A program made the translations under genes and the position numbers. 64,000 bases of DNA from JARRKU01 sp050288425 (GTDB lineage Bacteria > Desulfobacterota > Desulfobacteria > Desulfobacterales > Desulfosarcinaceae): assembly GCA_050288425.1 (NCBI GenBank), contig JBNKDU010000034.1, positions 1-64,000 on the forward strand, given 5' to 3'. The notes beneath the pieces were generated by a model, which saw only the letters and a list, made by a program, of their open reading frames with translations, ran no database searches and was not told where the DNA came from. This document shows, piece by piece, positions 17,790-25,980 of this stretch (positions are counted from its first letter, which is position 1; each line of letters starts with the position of its first letter).

Positions 17790-18899
17790 TTATCCGTCGT
17801 GTTGGGGGGTATATTCACACAGCGGTTCTTCGGCCAGATAATCTCCGCTGGCTTCATAGGCCCGGGCCCGGCATCCGCCGCACACGCGCCGGTACTCGCA
17901 ATATCCGCATTTGTCCTTGAGTTGTCCGTAATCGCGCAATTTGCGAAAGTGTTCGGAGGTTCGCCAGATATCGGCGAAGGACTTTCGGGTTACGTCGCCG
18001 CAATTCAGATCCAGGAACCCGCACGGCTGCACGATTCCGCGGTGGGAGATGAAACAAAAACCGGTGCCGGCCAGGCAGCCCCGGGTGACCGCGTCCAGTC
18101 CATGGGATTCGAAGGTGACGGTCTGGCCATCCTCCCGGGCGCGCTGGCGCAGGATGCGGTAGTAGTGGGGGGCGCAGGTCGCCTTGAGTTGCAGCGAGGT
18201 CTTGTCCCGCTGGTCATAGAACCAGTTGAGGGTCTGTTCATATTCCCGGGCGTCGATCTCCTGGTCGACGATGTATTTGCCACGGCCGGTGGGCACCAGG
18301 AGAAAGATATGGTGGGCCACGGCCCCCAGGGATTCCGCCAAGGCCAGGATCTTGGGAATCTGATCCAGGTTGGTCTTGGTAATGGTGGTGTTGATTTGAA
18401 AATCGATGCCGGCGGATTTGGCGTTCCGGATGCCTTGCAGGGCACCTTCATAGGCCCCGTCGACGCCGCGAAACCGGTCGTGGCTTGCGGCCGTGGATCC
18501 GTCCAGGCTGACGCTGATCCGCTGGATGCCCGCGCCCGCCATCTTGCGGGCGATCTCCTCGGTGACCAGGGTGCCGTTGGGCGCCATGACCATGCGCATG
18601 CCCTTGGCATCGCCGTATTTGGCGATTTCGAATATATCGTCCCGCAGCAGGGGTTCGCCGCCGGTAAGGATGATGATCGGTTTGGCGATCTCGGCGATCT
18701 GATCCAGCAGGGTGAAAGCGGCCCGGGTATCCAGTTCGCCGCTGTAGGGACCGCAGGTGGCCGCCGCCCGGCAATGGACGCAATTCAGGTTGCAATTGCG
18801 GGTGGTTTCCCACGCCACCAGGCGCAGAGCGGGAACATCGCCTTCCTGCCGGCCATGGCCGGCGGGCATCTCTTTGTGGGTTCCGTGTGGGTGTGGCAT
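17790..18899 (-). CDS. ahbD: Radical SAM heme synthase AhbD
   Basis: 369 aa. Radical SAM cluster Cys C36-x3-C40-x2-C43 (CNLNCVHC), GGEP motif, and a C-terminal SPASM-like Cys-rich region (CGYCEYRRVCGGC). AhbD decarboxylates Fe-coproporphyrin III to heme b in the siroheme-dependent route of sulfate reducers and archaea. The call rests on this architecture plus linkage to hemB and ahbC on the same strand; it lies 66 bp after hemB. ATG 18869 is an alternative start. Confidence 0.85.
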   Translation of the reverse strand: MPHPHGTHKEMPAGHGRQEGDVPALRLVAWETTRNCNLNCVHCRAAATCGPYSGELDTRAAFTLLDQIAEIAKPIIILTGGEPLLRDDIFEIAKYGDAKGMRMVMAPNGTLVTEEIARKMAGAGIQRISVSLDGSTAASHDRFRGVDGAYEGALQGIRNAKSAGIDFQINTTITKTNLDQIPKILALAESLGAVAHHIFLLVPTGRGKYIVDQEIDAREYEQTLNWFYDQRDKTSLQLKATCAPHYYRILRQRAREDGQTVTFESHGLDAVTRGCLAGTGFCFISHRGIVQPCGFLDLNCGDVTRKSFADIWRTSEHFRKLRDYGQLKDKCGYCEYRRVCGGCRARAYEASGDYLAEEPLCEYTPQHDG

Positions 18900-18965
18900 G
18901 TGTTCGTACCTTGGTGCGTTCGCTGGTTCTCGATCTATAAATTCTGCAATGGCCGATCCGGTTGA

Positions 18966-19943
18966 TCAGATGTCGTTCAGGATCCTGGCGGCGTCCAGGG
19001 CAAAATAGGTCAGAATCACATCGGCCCCGGCCCGTTTGATGGCCGTCAAGGTCTCCATCATGACCCGCTCGCCGTCCAGCCAGCCCATTTGCTCCGCCGC
19101 CTTGATCATGGCATATTCGCCGCTGACGTTGTAAGCCGCCACCGGCAGATCGAATTCTTCCCGGATGCGGTAGATGATATCCAGATAAGCCAACGCCGGC
19201 TTGACCATGATGATGTCGGCGCCTTCCTCGGCGTCCATGGTCGCCTCGCGAATCGCTTCCTGGGCATTGGCCGGATCCATCTGATAGGTTCGGCGATCGC
19301 CGAATTGGGGAGCCGAATCCGCGGCCTCCCGAAACGGGCCGTAGTAGGCCGAACAATATTTGGCCGCATAGGACATGATGGGAATATGGCTCAAGCCCTC
19401 TTCGTCCAGGGCGGAGCGAATTTCCGCCACCCGTCCGTCCATCATGTCCGATGGCGCCACCATGTCGGCGCCGGCCTTGGCATGGGAGACCGCCGTGCGG
19501 GCCAGCAGGTCCAAGGTGGCATCGTTTTCGATTCGATTGCCCTCCACCACGCCGCAGTGTCCATGATCGGTATACGCGCATAGGCATACGTCGGTGATCA
19601 CGGCCAATTCCGGCACGCTTTCCTTGATGGCCGCAACGGCCCGCTGAACGACCCCGTCTCGGGCATATGCCTGGGTGGCCAGTGCATTCTTGGTTTCGGG
19701 AACGCCGAATACGATGACCGCCGGTATGCCCTGGTCATATGCTTTCCGGGCGAAGGGTACCAGGTTGTCGATGGAACGGTGGCTTTGTCCGGGCATGGAG
19801 GCAATGGGATCTTCTACGTTTTTGCCATTCACGGCGAACAACGGCAGAATCAAATCGTTGACGCTCAACTCGGTTTCACGCACCATGCGGCGAAAGGCTT
19901 CTTTTTGCCGCAGGCGGCGGGGACGATAGTCGGGAAAAAGCAT
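18966..19943 (-). CDS. hemB: Porphobilinogen synthase (ALA dehydratase)
   Basis: 325 aa, normal length. Active-site lysines K195 (AAKYCSAYYGPF) and K248 (IMVKPALAYLD), and the Zn-type Cys motif DVCLCAYTDHGHCG (C120, C122, C130). Condenses two 5-aminolevulinates to porphobilinogen, first common tetrapyrrole step. Placed between ahbC (18 bp upstream) and ahbD, so the operon supplies both the early precursor and the final heme steps. Confidence 0.97.
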   Translation of the reverse strand: MLFPDYRPRRLRQKEAFRRMVRETELSVNDLILPLFAVNGKNVEDPIASMPGQSHRSIDNLVPFARKAYDQGIPAVIVFGVPETKNALATQAYARDGVVQRAVAAIKESVPELAVITDVCLCAYTDHGHCGVVEGNRIENDATLDLLARTAVSHAKAGADMVAPSDMMDGRVAEIRSALDEEGLSHIPIMSYAAKYCSAYYGPFREAADSAPQFGDRRTYQMDPANAQEAIREATMDAEEGADIIMVKPALAYLDIIYRIREEFDLPVAAYNVSGEYAMIKAAEQMGWLDGERVMMETLTAIKRAGADVILTYFALDAARILNDI

Positions 19944-19961
19944 TTTTGCGCTCCAGTAGTA

Positions 19962-21149
19962 TCAAATGGATTGGGCGATTTCATCATCGGTCAGGTAGCA
20001 GGCCGGATCCGGGGCCCAGACATTTCCGGATACCGCCTCTGCGCGGACCCGGAAATTACCGCCGCAGATATCGAGCCAGCGACAGGTGGCGCACCTTCCC
20101 TGAACATATTTCTTCTTCTCTTTCAGTTGGTTGAGCAGAGGATCCTCCGGTTGGGTCCAGATCTCGGAAAAGGGCCGGTCCTGGACGTTGCCGAAACTGT
20201 GGTGGCGCCAGAATTGATCGGCATAGACATTGCCGTCCCAACTCACGCAACCGATTCCGCGGCCGGAGTTGTTGCCTTCGTTCATTTCCAGCAGTTCCAG
20301 CACTTCCGCTGCCCGCTGGGGATCTTCCCGGAGCAGGCGCTGGTATAAATAGGGTCCGTCGGCATGGTTGTCCACGGTGAGGACTTCTTTGGGTTTGCCC
20401 CTGGCATGGAGCTGCTGGGTCCGGTCGATAATCAAGTCCACGGCCCGGCGGGTCTCCTCGTGGCTGAGATCGTCCTTGACCAGGGCGGATCCGCGGCCGG
20501 CGTAGACCAGGTGGTAGAAGCAGACCCTGGGGATCTCCATATCTTCCAGCAGATCGAAAATACCGGGAATCTCTTCGACATTGCGTTTGTTGATCGTGAA
20601 TCGCAGGCCCACCTTGATACCGGCCTCCTGACTGTTGCGGATTCCCTGCATGGCCTTTTGAAAGGCGCCTTGGACGCCGCGGAAATGATCGTTGACCGGT
20701 TCCAGGCCGTCCAGGCTGATGCCGACATAGGAAAGACCGATCTCCTTGAGAGTTCTGGCCATGGATCTGCTGATCAATGTTCCATTGGTGGAGATCACCG
20801 CCCGCATTCCCTTTTCCACGGCATAGGCCGCCAGTTCAGGCAAATCTTTTCTCACCAGGGGTTCGCCCCCGGAGAAAAGCAGCACCGGCACCCCGAAGGC
20901 CGCCAGGTCGTCGATCATCTCCCGTCCCTGGGTGGTGCTCAGCTCGCCGGAGGAAGCATCGTCGGTGGCATGGGCGTAGCAGTGGACGCATTTCAGGTTG
21001 CAGGCCCGGGTCACGTTCCATACCACCACCGGGCGCTTGTCCTTTGAAAATTGCAGCAGATGGCTGGGCAATTTGCCGGAATGCCGCCCGTATCGCAAGG
21101 CATCGGATGGCTCAACCGTACCGCAGTATAATTTGGAGATGCCGATCAT
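19962..21149 (-). CDS. ahbC: Radical SAM 12,18-didecarboxysiroheme deacetylase AhbC
   Basis: 395 aa from ATG 21149 with AAGGA upstream. Radical SAM Cys C50-x3-C54-x2-C57 (CNLKCVHC), FSGGEP motif, and C-terminal Cys motif CATCRWLDICGG. AhbC removes acetate side chains of 12,18-didecarboxysiroheme to give Fe-coproporphyrin III, the AhbD substrate. Length and N-terminal sequence (ISKLYCGT) fit the family. Follows the ClpX-like gene by 42 bp. Confidence 0.88.
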   Translation of the reverse strand: MIGISKLYCGTVEPSDALRYGRHSGKLPSHLLQFSKDKRPVVVWNVTRACNLKCVHCYAHATDDASSGELSTTQGREMIDDLAAFGVPVLLFSGGEPLVRKDLPELAAYAVEKGMRAVISTNGTLISRSMARTLKEIGLSYVGISLDGLEPVNDHFRGVQGAFQKAMQGIRNSQEAGIKVGLRFTINKRNVEEIPGIFDLLEDMEIPRVCFYHLVYAGRGSALVKDDLSHEETRRAVDLIIDRTQQLHARGKPKEVLTVDNHADGPYLYQRLLREDPQRAAEVLELLEMNEGNNSGRGIGCVSWDGNVYADQFWRHHSFGNVQDRPFSEIWTQPEDPLLNQLKEKKKYVQGRCATCRWLDICGGNFRVRAEAVSGNVWAPDPACYLTDDEIAQSI

Positions 21150-21191
21150 GGATGGGGATTCCTTTCGTGTCGTGCATGCGACGCACACAAC

Positions 21192-22949
21192 TTAATCGGT
21201 GGAGGATTTCGGATCTTCCTTCTGAAGCAAGTGACCGACGAAGGCCTCGGGCGCCTCGAGGGCCTGGCGCGTGATGAAAAAACGATTCCGCCCGGTTTTC
21301 TCGTGAACCAGCTTCAAGCCATGCAGGAAGTCGCTGGAGAGTTTTTTGTAAATGGCATCGACATTGACCGGGTTTTCGAGCCAATGGCCGATGATGTAAT
21401 CGATGGTCTCTTCTTCCAGCACGATGTTTATTCCGTTGTTCTTCAAAAAATTCAATTCAATGGTCTTGGTCTGCTCGTAAAGATGGGCCAACCGGGAGAG
21501 GGCGCCTTCGATGTCCACGGTATGCCGGCTGTAATATTCGCCGACCAATACGCTTCGTTCCGGGGACAGCGGCAGGCCGAATTTGTCGGCCAGATGGCGT
21601 TTGTTGGCCATGACATACTCGCCGACGGCAGCCGATTCCGTCTCGCGGATACGCTGGAATGCCGCCAGGTTGTCCGGATGGTCCGGAGTCGCCTCCAGGA
21701 TATCCAACCATTTTTGCGGGTGTTCGAGCACATCGGCGGTGACCGCCAGGTGGCGGGCGTCGGTGGAGGGAAGGTGCTTTTCGAAGTCCAGCAGCGATCT
21801 TTCCACGGCGCTGACCAGGCCGCGGGCTCCGGTATTTTCGTCAAATGCCCGATGGGCCATGAGTTTCAGCGCGTCCCGATGGAATTTGATGTCGATGCCG
21901 TATGCGGCGAAATCCAGTTTCTTGCCCAGGATGATGGGGTTGTTCGGGTTGGTCAATATGCCGAAGAGATCTTCTTCCGCCAGGGGTTCAAAAACCGACC
22001 GCACCGGCAGGCGCCCCACGAATTCGGTTTCAAATCCATATTCGATCAAATCTTCCGATCGGACCTCATTGAGGATCTTGACTTTTTCTTCCGGGGTCTG
22101 GTGGCGGGCACCGAAACCGATGGCCTTTTGTGCCAGCCGCTTCTGAATGATCTTGTCCAGGTCGCTGAAGGCGCCGCTCATGATGAAGAGAATATTCTTC
22201 GTGTTGACGGTGCTGCTGTCTCGTTCGCCGGTTTTGCGGAAGCGTTCGATTTCCTGCAGCATGGAGATGGGATCATGGGGTACCTTCAAGTCGACCTCGG
22301 TCTCCTCCATGGGTTTCAGCAGGGCCCGCTGAACGCCGGTTCTGGAAACATCTGCGCCCACCAGGTTACGCGCGGAGGCGATCTTGTCGATCTCATCGAT
22401 ATAGATGATGCCGAATTGGGCGCGTTCGACGTCGCCGCCGGTTTCGCGTACCAGATCGCGTACCAGATCCTCGACATCGCCGCCCACATATCCGGTTTCG
22501 CTGAATTTGGTGGCATCACCCTTGACGAAGGGCACTCCGATCTTGTGGGCGATCAGGCGAACCATATAGGTTTTGCCCACGCCGGTGGGGCCCAGCATCA
22601 GGATGTTGTTTTTGATGCTGCCCACCATGTTCGCCATGGGATGATCGGAAGATCGACTGTGCCGGATCCGGTTGAAATGGGTGCAGATTTTGGTGGCCAG
22701 CACGGCCTTGGCCGCATCCTGCTTGATCAGGTATTGATCGAGGTAGGCGATCAGCTCCTCGGGCTTGAGGTCGAAATCGATTTCCACGGAGTCCTGGATC
22801 GACGGCTCGATGGTGTCGCTCGCCTCCCGTTGGGGAACGGCAATGGGGGAAGCTAACTTGACGGAGCCGCCGAATTTCTTGGCGAGAAATTCGCCCAACT
22901 CCTTCTCGATTTCTTTTGGATTGGGGAGTTTTTCGTTGTTTCGTGTCAT
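21192..22949 (-). CDS. ClpX-like AAA+ ATPase with C-terminal extension, no zinc finger
   Basis: 585 aa. The AAA+ core (~60-430) tracks ClpX closely: Walker A GPTGVGKT at 120-127, pore-region ETGYVGGDVED at 151-161, Walker B IIYIDEID at 181-188, sensor region, and IGF at 276-278 in the position of the ClpP-docking loop. It lacks the ClpX zinc-binding domain; instead residues 1-55 are a charged lead. After the ClpX-like C-domain come ~150 extra helical residues. Probably an unfoldase; whether it uses ClpP is open. It heads the heme operon on the minus strand, but a functional tie to heme synthesis is only positional. Confidence 0.8.
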   Translation of the reverse strand: MTRNNEKLPNPKEIEKELGEFLAKKFGGSVKLASPIAVPQREASDTIEPSIQDSVEIDFDLKPEELIAYLDQYLIKQDAAKAVLATKICTHFNRIRHSRSSDHPMANMVGSIKNNILMLGPTGVGKTYMVRLIAHKIGVPFVKGDATKFSETGYVGGDVEDLVRDLVRETGGDVERAQFGIIYIDEIDKIASARNLVGADVSRTGVQRALLKPMEETEVDLKVPHDPISMLQEIERFRKTGERDSSTVNTKNILFIMSGAFSDLDKIIQKRLAQKAIGFGARHQTPEEKVKILNEVRSEDLIEYGFETEFVGRLPVRSVFEPLAEEDLFGILTNPNNPIILGKKLDFAAYGIDIKFHRDALKLMAHRAFDENTGARGLVSAVERSLLDFEKHLPSTDARHLAVTADVLEHPQKWLDILEATPDHPDNLAAFQRIRETESAAVGEYVMANKRHLADKFGLPLSPERSVLVGEYYSRHTVDIEGALSRLAHLYEQTKTIELNFLKNNGINIVLEEETIDYIIGHWLENPVNVDAIYKKLSSDFLHGLKLVHEKTGRNRFFITRQALEAPEAFVGHLLQKEDPKSSTD

Positions 22950-23083
22950 AACGCCATCAGTATAATCACCGCACCAACTCTTTGCAAGTTAACCCTAAGC
23001 CTATGGAATCGTTAAATAAGAAGTGCTACCGGCGAGGAGGGGACCCTTACGGGGGCATCGCCGTCCCGTTACGACTCAATGGA

Positions 23084-23159
23084 TGGTACGCCCGGCAGGG
23101 ATCGAACCTGCGACACCCGGCTCCGGAAACCGGTGCTCTATCCACTGAGCTACGGGCGC
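23084..23159 (-). tRNA. tRNA-Arg(CCG)
   Basis: 76 nt with encoded CCA. Minus-strand reading: acceptor GCGCCCG/CGGGCGT, D-arm GCTC...GAGC, anticodon stem CCGGT/GCCGG with loop TTCCGGA (anticodon CCG), T-arm GCAGG/CCTGC with TTCGATC. All four stems close. The acceptor has one G-T pair at 1-72. Confidence 0.97.
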
Positions 23160-23303
23160 ACGAATTTGGGCAACGTAATGGATTCCGGATGGATAGTCAA
23201 GTCGTTCAGAAGGTCGGCCCGTCTCCGCCGGGACCGCACGAGGCATGGCGCTACAACCAAGTGATTCCACTGCCGGCTTCTCCCGGTCTCGTGGAAGGCG
23301 CCA

Positions 23304-24602
23304 TCATTCTCGAGTCTCCGGCAATGGCATCCTCGTCAATGCGGTTTTGGCCTCGCCCACGACGTAGAGCGACCCGGCGATGCAGATGGCATCCTCCCCA
23401 TCCGTGGTGGACAGGGCATGGGCGACCGCCCGGCCGACATTGGGAACGATATCGACCCGTGGGCAGTATTTGTCGGCCATGAGGGCCAGTTTGTCGGCCG
23501 GAACGGCCCGGTCGATTTCCGGTTGGGTGACCACGACTCGCCGGCATGCACTCAAGAGATCCTTGAGAATCGCATCACAGGGTTTGTCGTCGAGAACGCC
23601 CACCACCAGGGTGATGGCCCGGTTTCGGTAGCGGATCTTGAGTTCCCGTGCCAGGGTCCGGGCGGCCATCAGGTTGTGGGCGCCGTCCATCACGATGGCG
23701 GGCTTTCCCGGTATGATTTCCATGCGCCCGGGCCAGTGGGTGGTTTGCAGGCCTTGGCGGATGGATGCTTGAGAAACCTCCGGTCCGGCGCCTTGATTCA
23801 GGATTTCGCATGCCGCCAACACGAGGGCGGCATTGTCCACCTGGTGGCTGCCCGCCAGGTTCAATCGAAGCCGCCTCCAGGTGTGTCGCATACCGAAATA
23901 ACTGAAGCGGGAATCGGAATGCCGGCGGCAGCGAAAGTCGCGTCTCTGAATATACAACGGTGCCTTCCGCTCGGCGGCGATGCGCGAGATCGTCTCGCGG
24001 GCGACTTTCTGGTGGACACCCGAAATCGCCGGGACTCCGGGCTTGATGATGCCGGCCTTTTCTCCGGCGATGGCCGAGAGGGTGCCCCCCAGGTATTGTC
24101 GATGCTCCAGGGAGATGTTGGTGATGATCGTCAACCGGGGGTGCACCACGTTGGTGGCGTCCAGGCGGCCGCCCATACCGGTTTCGATGATCGCCCAATC
24201 GACCCTGCGGCGGCGGAATTCATATAAGGCCATCGCGGTGGTGAGCTCGAAAAAGGTCGGTTCCCGCTCCAGACCGTCCACGGCCCGTGCGTTCTCATAT
24301 GCCTCTACAACGGCCTCGTCGTCGATGGGGGTGCCGTCGATGCAGATCCGTTCGTTGAATTTTTCCAGATGGGGGGAAGTATATTTGCCCACCCGAAGGC
24401 CGGAAGCCGTCAGAATCGTGGCCAGCATGGAGGCCACGGAACCTTTGCCGTTGGTACCGGCAATATGGATGGTGTCGAAGCGGTCGTGGGGGTCTCCCAT
24501 CCCGCTCAGCAGGGTCTGGATGGTGTCCAGCCCTAGCTTGATGCCGAATCGCCGCAGACCGTACATGGCTGACAAACATTTTGCGTAAGGCGTGTTTGTC
24601 AA
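23304..24602 (-). CDS. folC: Folylpolyglutamate/dihydrofolate synthase FolC
   Basis: 432 aa. ATP-binding P-loop GTNGKGS, the FolC hallmark FGIKLGLD near the N-terminus, and Mur-ligase-like C-domain (VMDGAHNLMAARTL). Adds glutamates to folates and makes dihydrofolate from dihydropteroate. The start is placed at TTG 24602: AGAGG lies 5 nt upstream and the protein then begins just before the conserved FGIKLGL helix; the open frame to 24740 has no coding character. Lies downstream of rpsU and its terminator. Confidence 0.9.
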   Translation of the reverse strand: MTNTPYAKCLSAMYGLRRFGIKLGLDTIQTLLSGMGDPHDRFDTIHIAGTNGKGSVASMLATILTASGLRVGKYTSPHLEKFNERICIDGTPIDDEAVVEAYENARAVDGLEREPTFFELTTAMALYEFRRRRVDWAIIETGMGGRLDATNVVHPRLTIITNISLEHRQYLGGTLSAIAGEKAGIIKPGVPAISGVHQKVARETISRIAAERKAPLYIQRRDFRCRRHSDSRFSYFGMRHTWRRLRLNLAGSHQVDNAALVLAACEILNQGAGPEVSQASIRQGLQTTHWPGRMEIIPGKPAIVMDGAHNLMAARTLARELKIRYRNRAITLVVGVLDDKPCDAILKDLLSACRRVVVTQPEIDRAVPADKLALMADKYCPRVDIVPNVGRAVAHALSTTDGEDAICIAGSLYVVGEAKTALTRMPLPETRE

Positions 24603-24724
24603 GGCAACCTCTCTTCGATGACCACGAATCCGCGCTCGCGGTTTCCTCGAGAGTAAAGGGCGCGGGCGGTTCATTCCTGCTTGCAAGGATGCGTTCCCCG
24701 GGGCCGCCCCCGTGGAAACCATTG

Positions 24725-24761
24725 AAAAACCCGGCCGCAAACGAAATTGATTGGGCCGGGT
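24725..24761 (-). terminator. Rho-independent terminator after rpsU
   Basis: On the minus strand an 8-bp GC stem ACCCGGCC/GGCCGGGT (24761-24754 with 24736-24729), 17-nt loop, followed by TTTTT. It lies 22 bp after the rpsU stop and separates rpsU from folC. Confidence 0.75.
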
Positions 24762-24783
24762 CTGGATTCAATACCTTATGGGA

Positions 24784-24990
24784 TCAGCGAAGCCTTTTGC
24801 GTCGTGCGGCTGCGATACGCTGACGCCGCAACGATTCACGTTGCTTGCGGCGACGGTATTCACTCGGTTTCTCGTAGCTCTTTTTCGACTTGAGACGCTT
24901 GAAAAGGCCGTCATTTTGAATTTTTTTCTTCAAAATGCGCATGGCTTTTTCAAGATCGTTGTCGTGAACTTTGACCGTGATTTCCTTCAA
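24784..24990 (-). CDS. rpsU: 30S ribosomal protein S21
   Basis: 68 aa from TTG 24990. The S21 pattern is clear: KEITVKVHDNDLEKAMR, then FKRLKSKKSYEKPSE and a very basic Arg-rich tail. Purine-rich GGGGCGAGGCAGG precedes the TTG. A longer ATG form (25014) would add residues not seen in S21. Divergent from adk. Confidence 0.92.
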   Translation of the reverse strand: MKEITVKVHDNDLEKAMRILKKKIQNDGLFKRLKSKKSYEKPSEYRRRKQRESLRRQRIAAARRKRLR

Positions 24991-25072
24991 CCTGCCTCGC
25001 CCCTTTCTTTCCATCAACCGGCGGAGAAGCCGTCTTCGATGGTTGATAATACTCTTGAAAAGTAAACCACAG

Positions 25073-25101
25073 TCTATAGGCTTCCAAGGATCATATTGCA
25101 A
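25073..25101 (-). promoter_or_regulatory. Candidate promoter for rpsU
   Basis: Minus strand TTGCAA (25101-25096), 17-nt spacer, TATAGA (25078-25073). Each hexamer matches 4 of 6. Would give a leader of about 75 nt. Confidence 0.4.
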
Positions 25102-25149
25102 GTCAAAAATGACCCCGGAGGTCAAATGTTTCCGCAGACACTATTGTGG

Positions 25150-25177
25150 TTGACACCTCCGGCGCTTTCGGTAATAT
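25150..25177 (+). promoter_or_regulatory. Sigma70-type promoter for adk
   Basis: TTGACA at 25150-25155, 16-nt spacer, TAATAT at 25172-25177. Perfect -35 and a strong -10; leader of about 68 nt to the adk ATG. Confidence 0.7.
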
Positions 25178-25251
25178 TCTTAACCTTTTAATTCCGAAAC
25201 CCATCGGGTCTTTACGATCGGCATACATAAATCAGGACAAAAGGAGGTCCC

Positions 25252-25914
25252 ATGCGTCTCATTCTACTCGGCGGGCCGGGCGCCGGCAAAGGTACCCAGG
25301 CCAACTACATCAAGGAGAAATACCAGATTCCGCAGATATCCACAGGTGACATGCTGCGCGCGGCGGTGAAGGCGGGTACGGAACTCGGTCTCAAAGCCAA
25401 ATCCTTCATGGACTCCGGCGGGCTGGTGCCCGACGAAGTCATCATCGGGTTGGTCAAGGAACGCATCAAAGAGTCGGATTGCGCCAAGGGATTCCTCTTT
25501 GACGGCTTTCCGCGGACCATTCCCCAGGCCGACGCCATGAAAGAGGCCGGCGTGGCCATCGATGCGGTGGTGGAAATCGACGTGCCCGACGAGGAGATCA
25601 TCAAGCGCATGAGCGGGCGACGCGCCCATCTGGCCAGCGGACGTACCTATCATGTGATCTACAATCCGCCCAAGGTGGAAGGCAAGGACGACGTAACCGG
25701 CGAGCCTCTGGTACAACGCGATGACGACAAGGAAGAGGTCGTGCGCAAGCGCCTGGATGTCTATCACGCCCAGACCGAGCCCCTGGTGGAATATTACAAG
25801 AAATGGGCGGATACCGGCGAGACGGGTGCCCCCAAGTATTGCGGCATCAGCGGTGTCGGCAAAGTGGATGAGATCCGCGACCAGATTTTCACCGCGCTGG
25901 ATGCGTTGAAGTAA
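25252..25914 (+). CDS. adk: Adenylate kinase
   Basis: 220 aa long-LID form. P-loop GGPGAGKGT at 7-15, FDGFPRT motif, LID region (~120-160) without the four-Cys zinc site but with the SGRTYHVIYNPPK motif, and RDDD. Interconverts ATP+AMP and 2 ADP. Its own promoter upstream and terminator at 25941-25974 make it a single-gene unit. The start ATG follows AAAGGAGG closely. Confidence 0.97.
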   Translation: MRLILLGGPGAGKGTQANYIKEKYQIPQISTGDMLRAAVKAGTELGLKAKSFMDSGGLVPDEVIIGLVKERIKESDCAKGFLFDGFPRTIPQADAMKEAGVAIDAVVEIDVPDEEIIKRMSGRRAHLASGRTYHVIYNPPKVEGKDDVTGEPLVQRDDDKEEVVRKRLDVYHAQTEPLVEYYKKWADTGETGAPKYCGISGVGKVDEIRDQIFTALDALK

Positions 25915-25940
25915 CACGTACTTTAATTTCTGTCATACCA

Positions 25941-25974
25941 AGCCCCTGCCGATTTCGGCAGGGGCTTTTTGTTT
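25941..25974 (+). terminator. Rho-independent terminator after adk
   Basis: 12-bp self-complementary stem AGCCCCTGCCGA/TCGGCAGGGGCT (25941-25952, 25955-25966) followed by TTTTTGTTT. Lies 27 bp after the adk stop. Confidence 0.92.
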
Positions 25975-25980
25975 CAAGGC

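Noticed and set aside
21231..22856. 541-aa open frame antisense to the ClpX-like gene
   Set aside because: Mirror of a real AAA+ gene with full motifs on the other strand.
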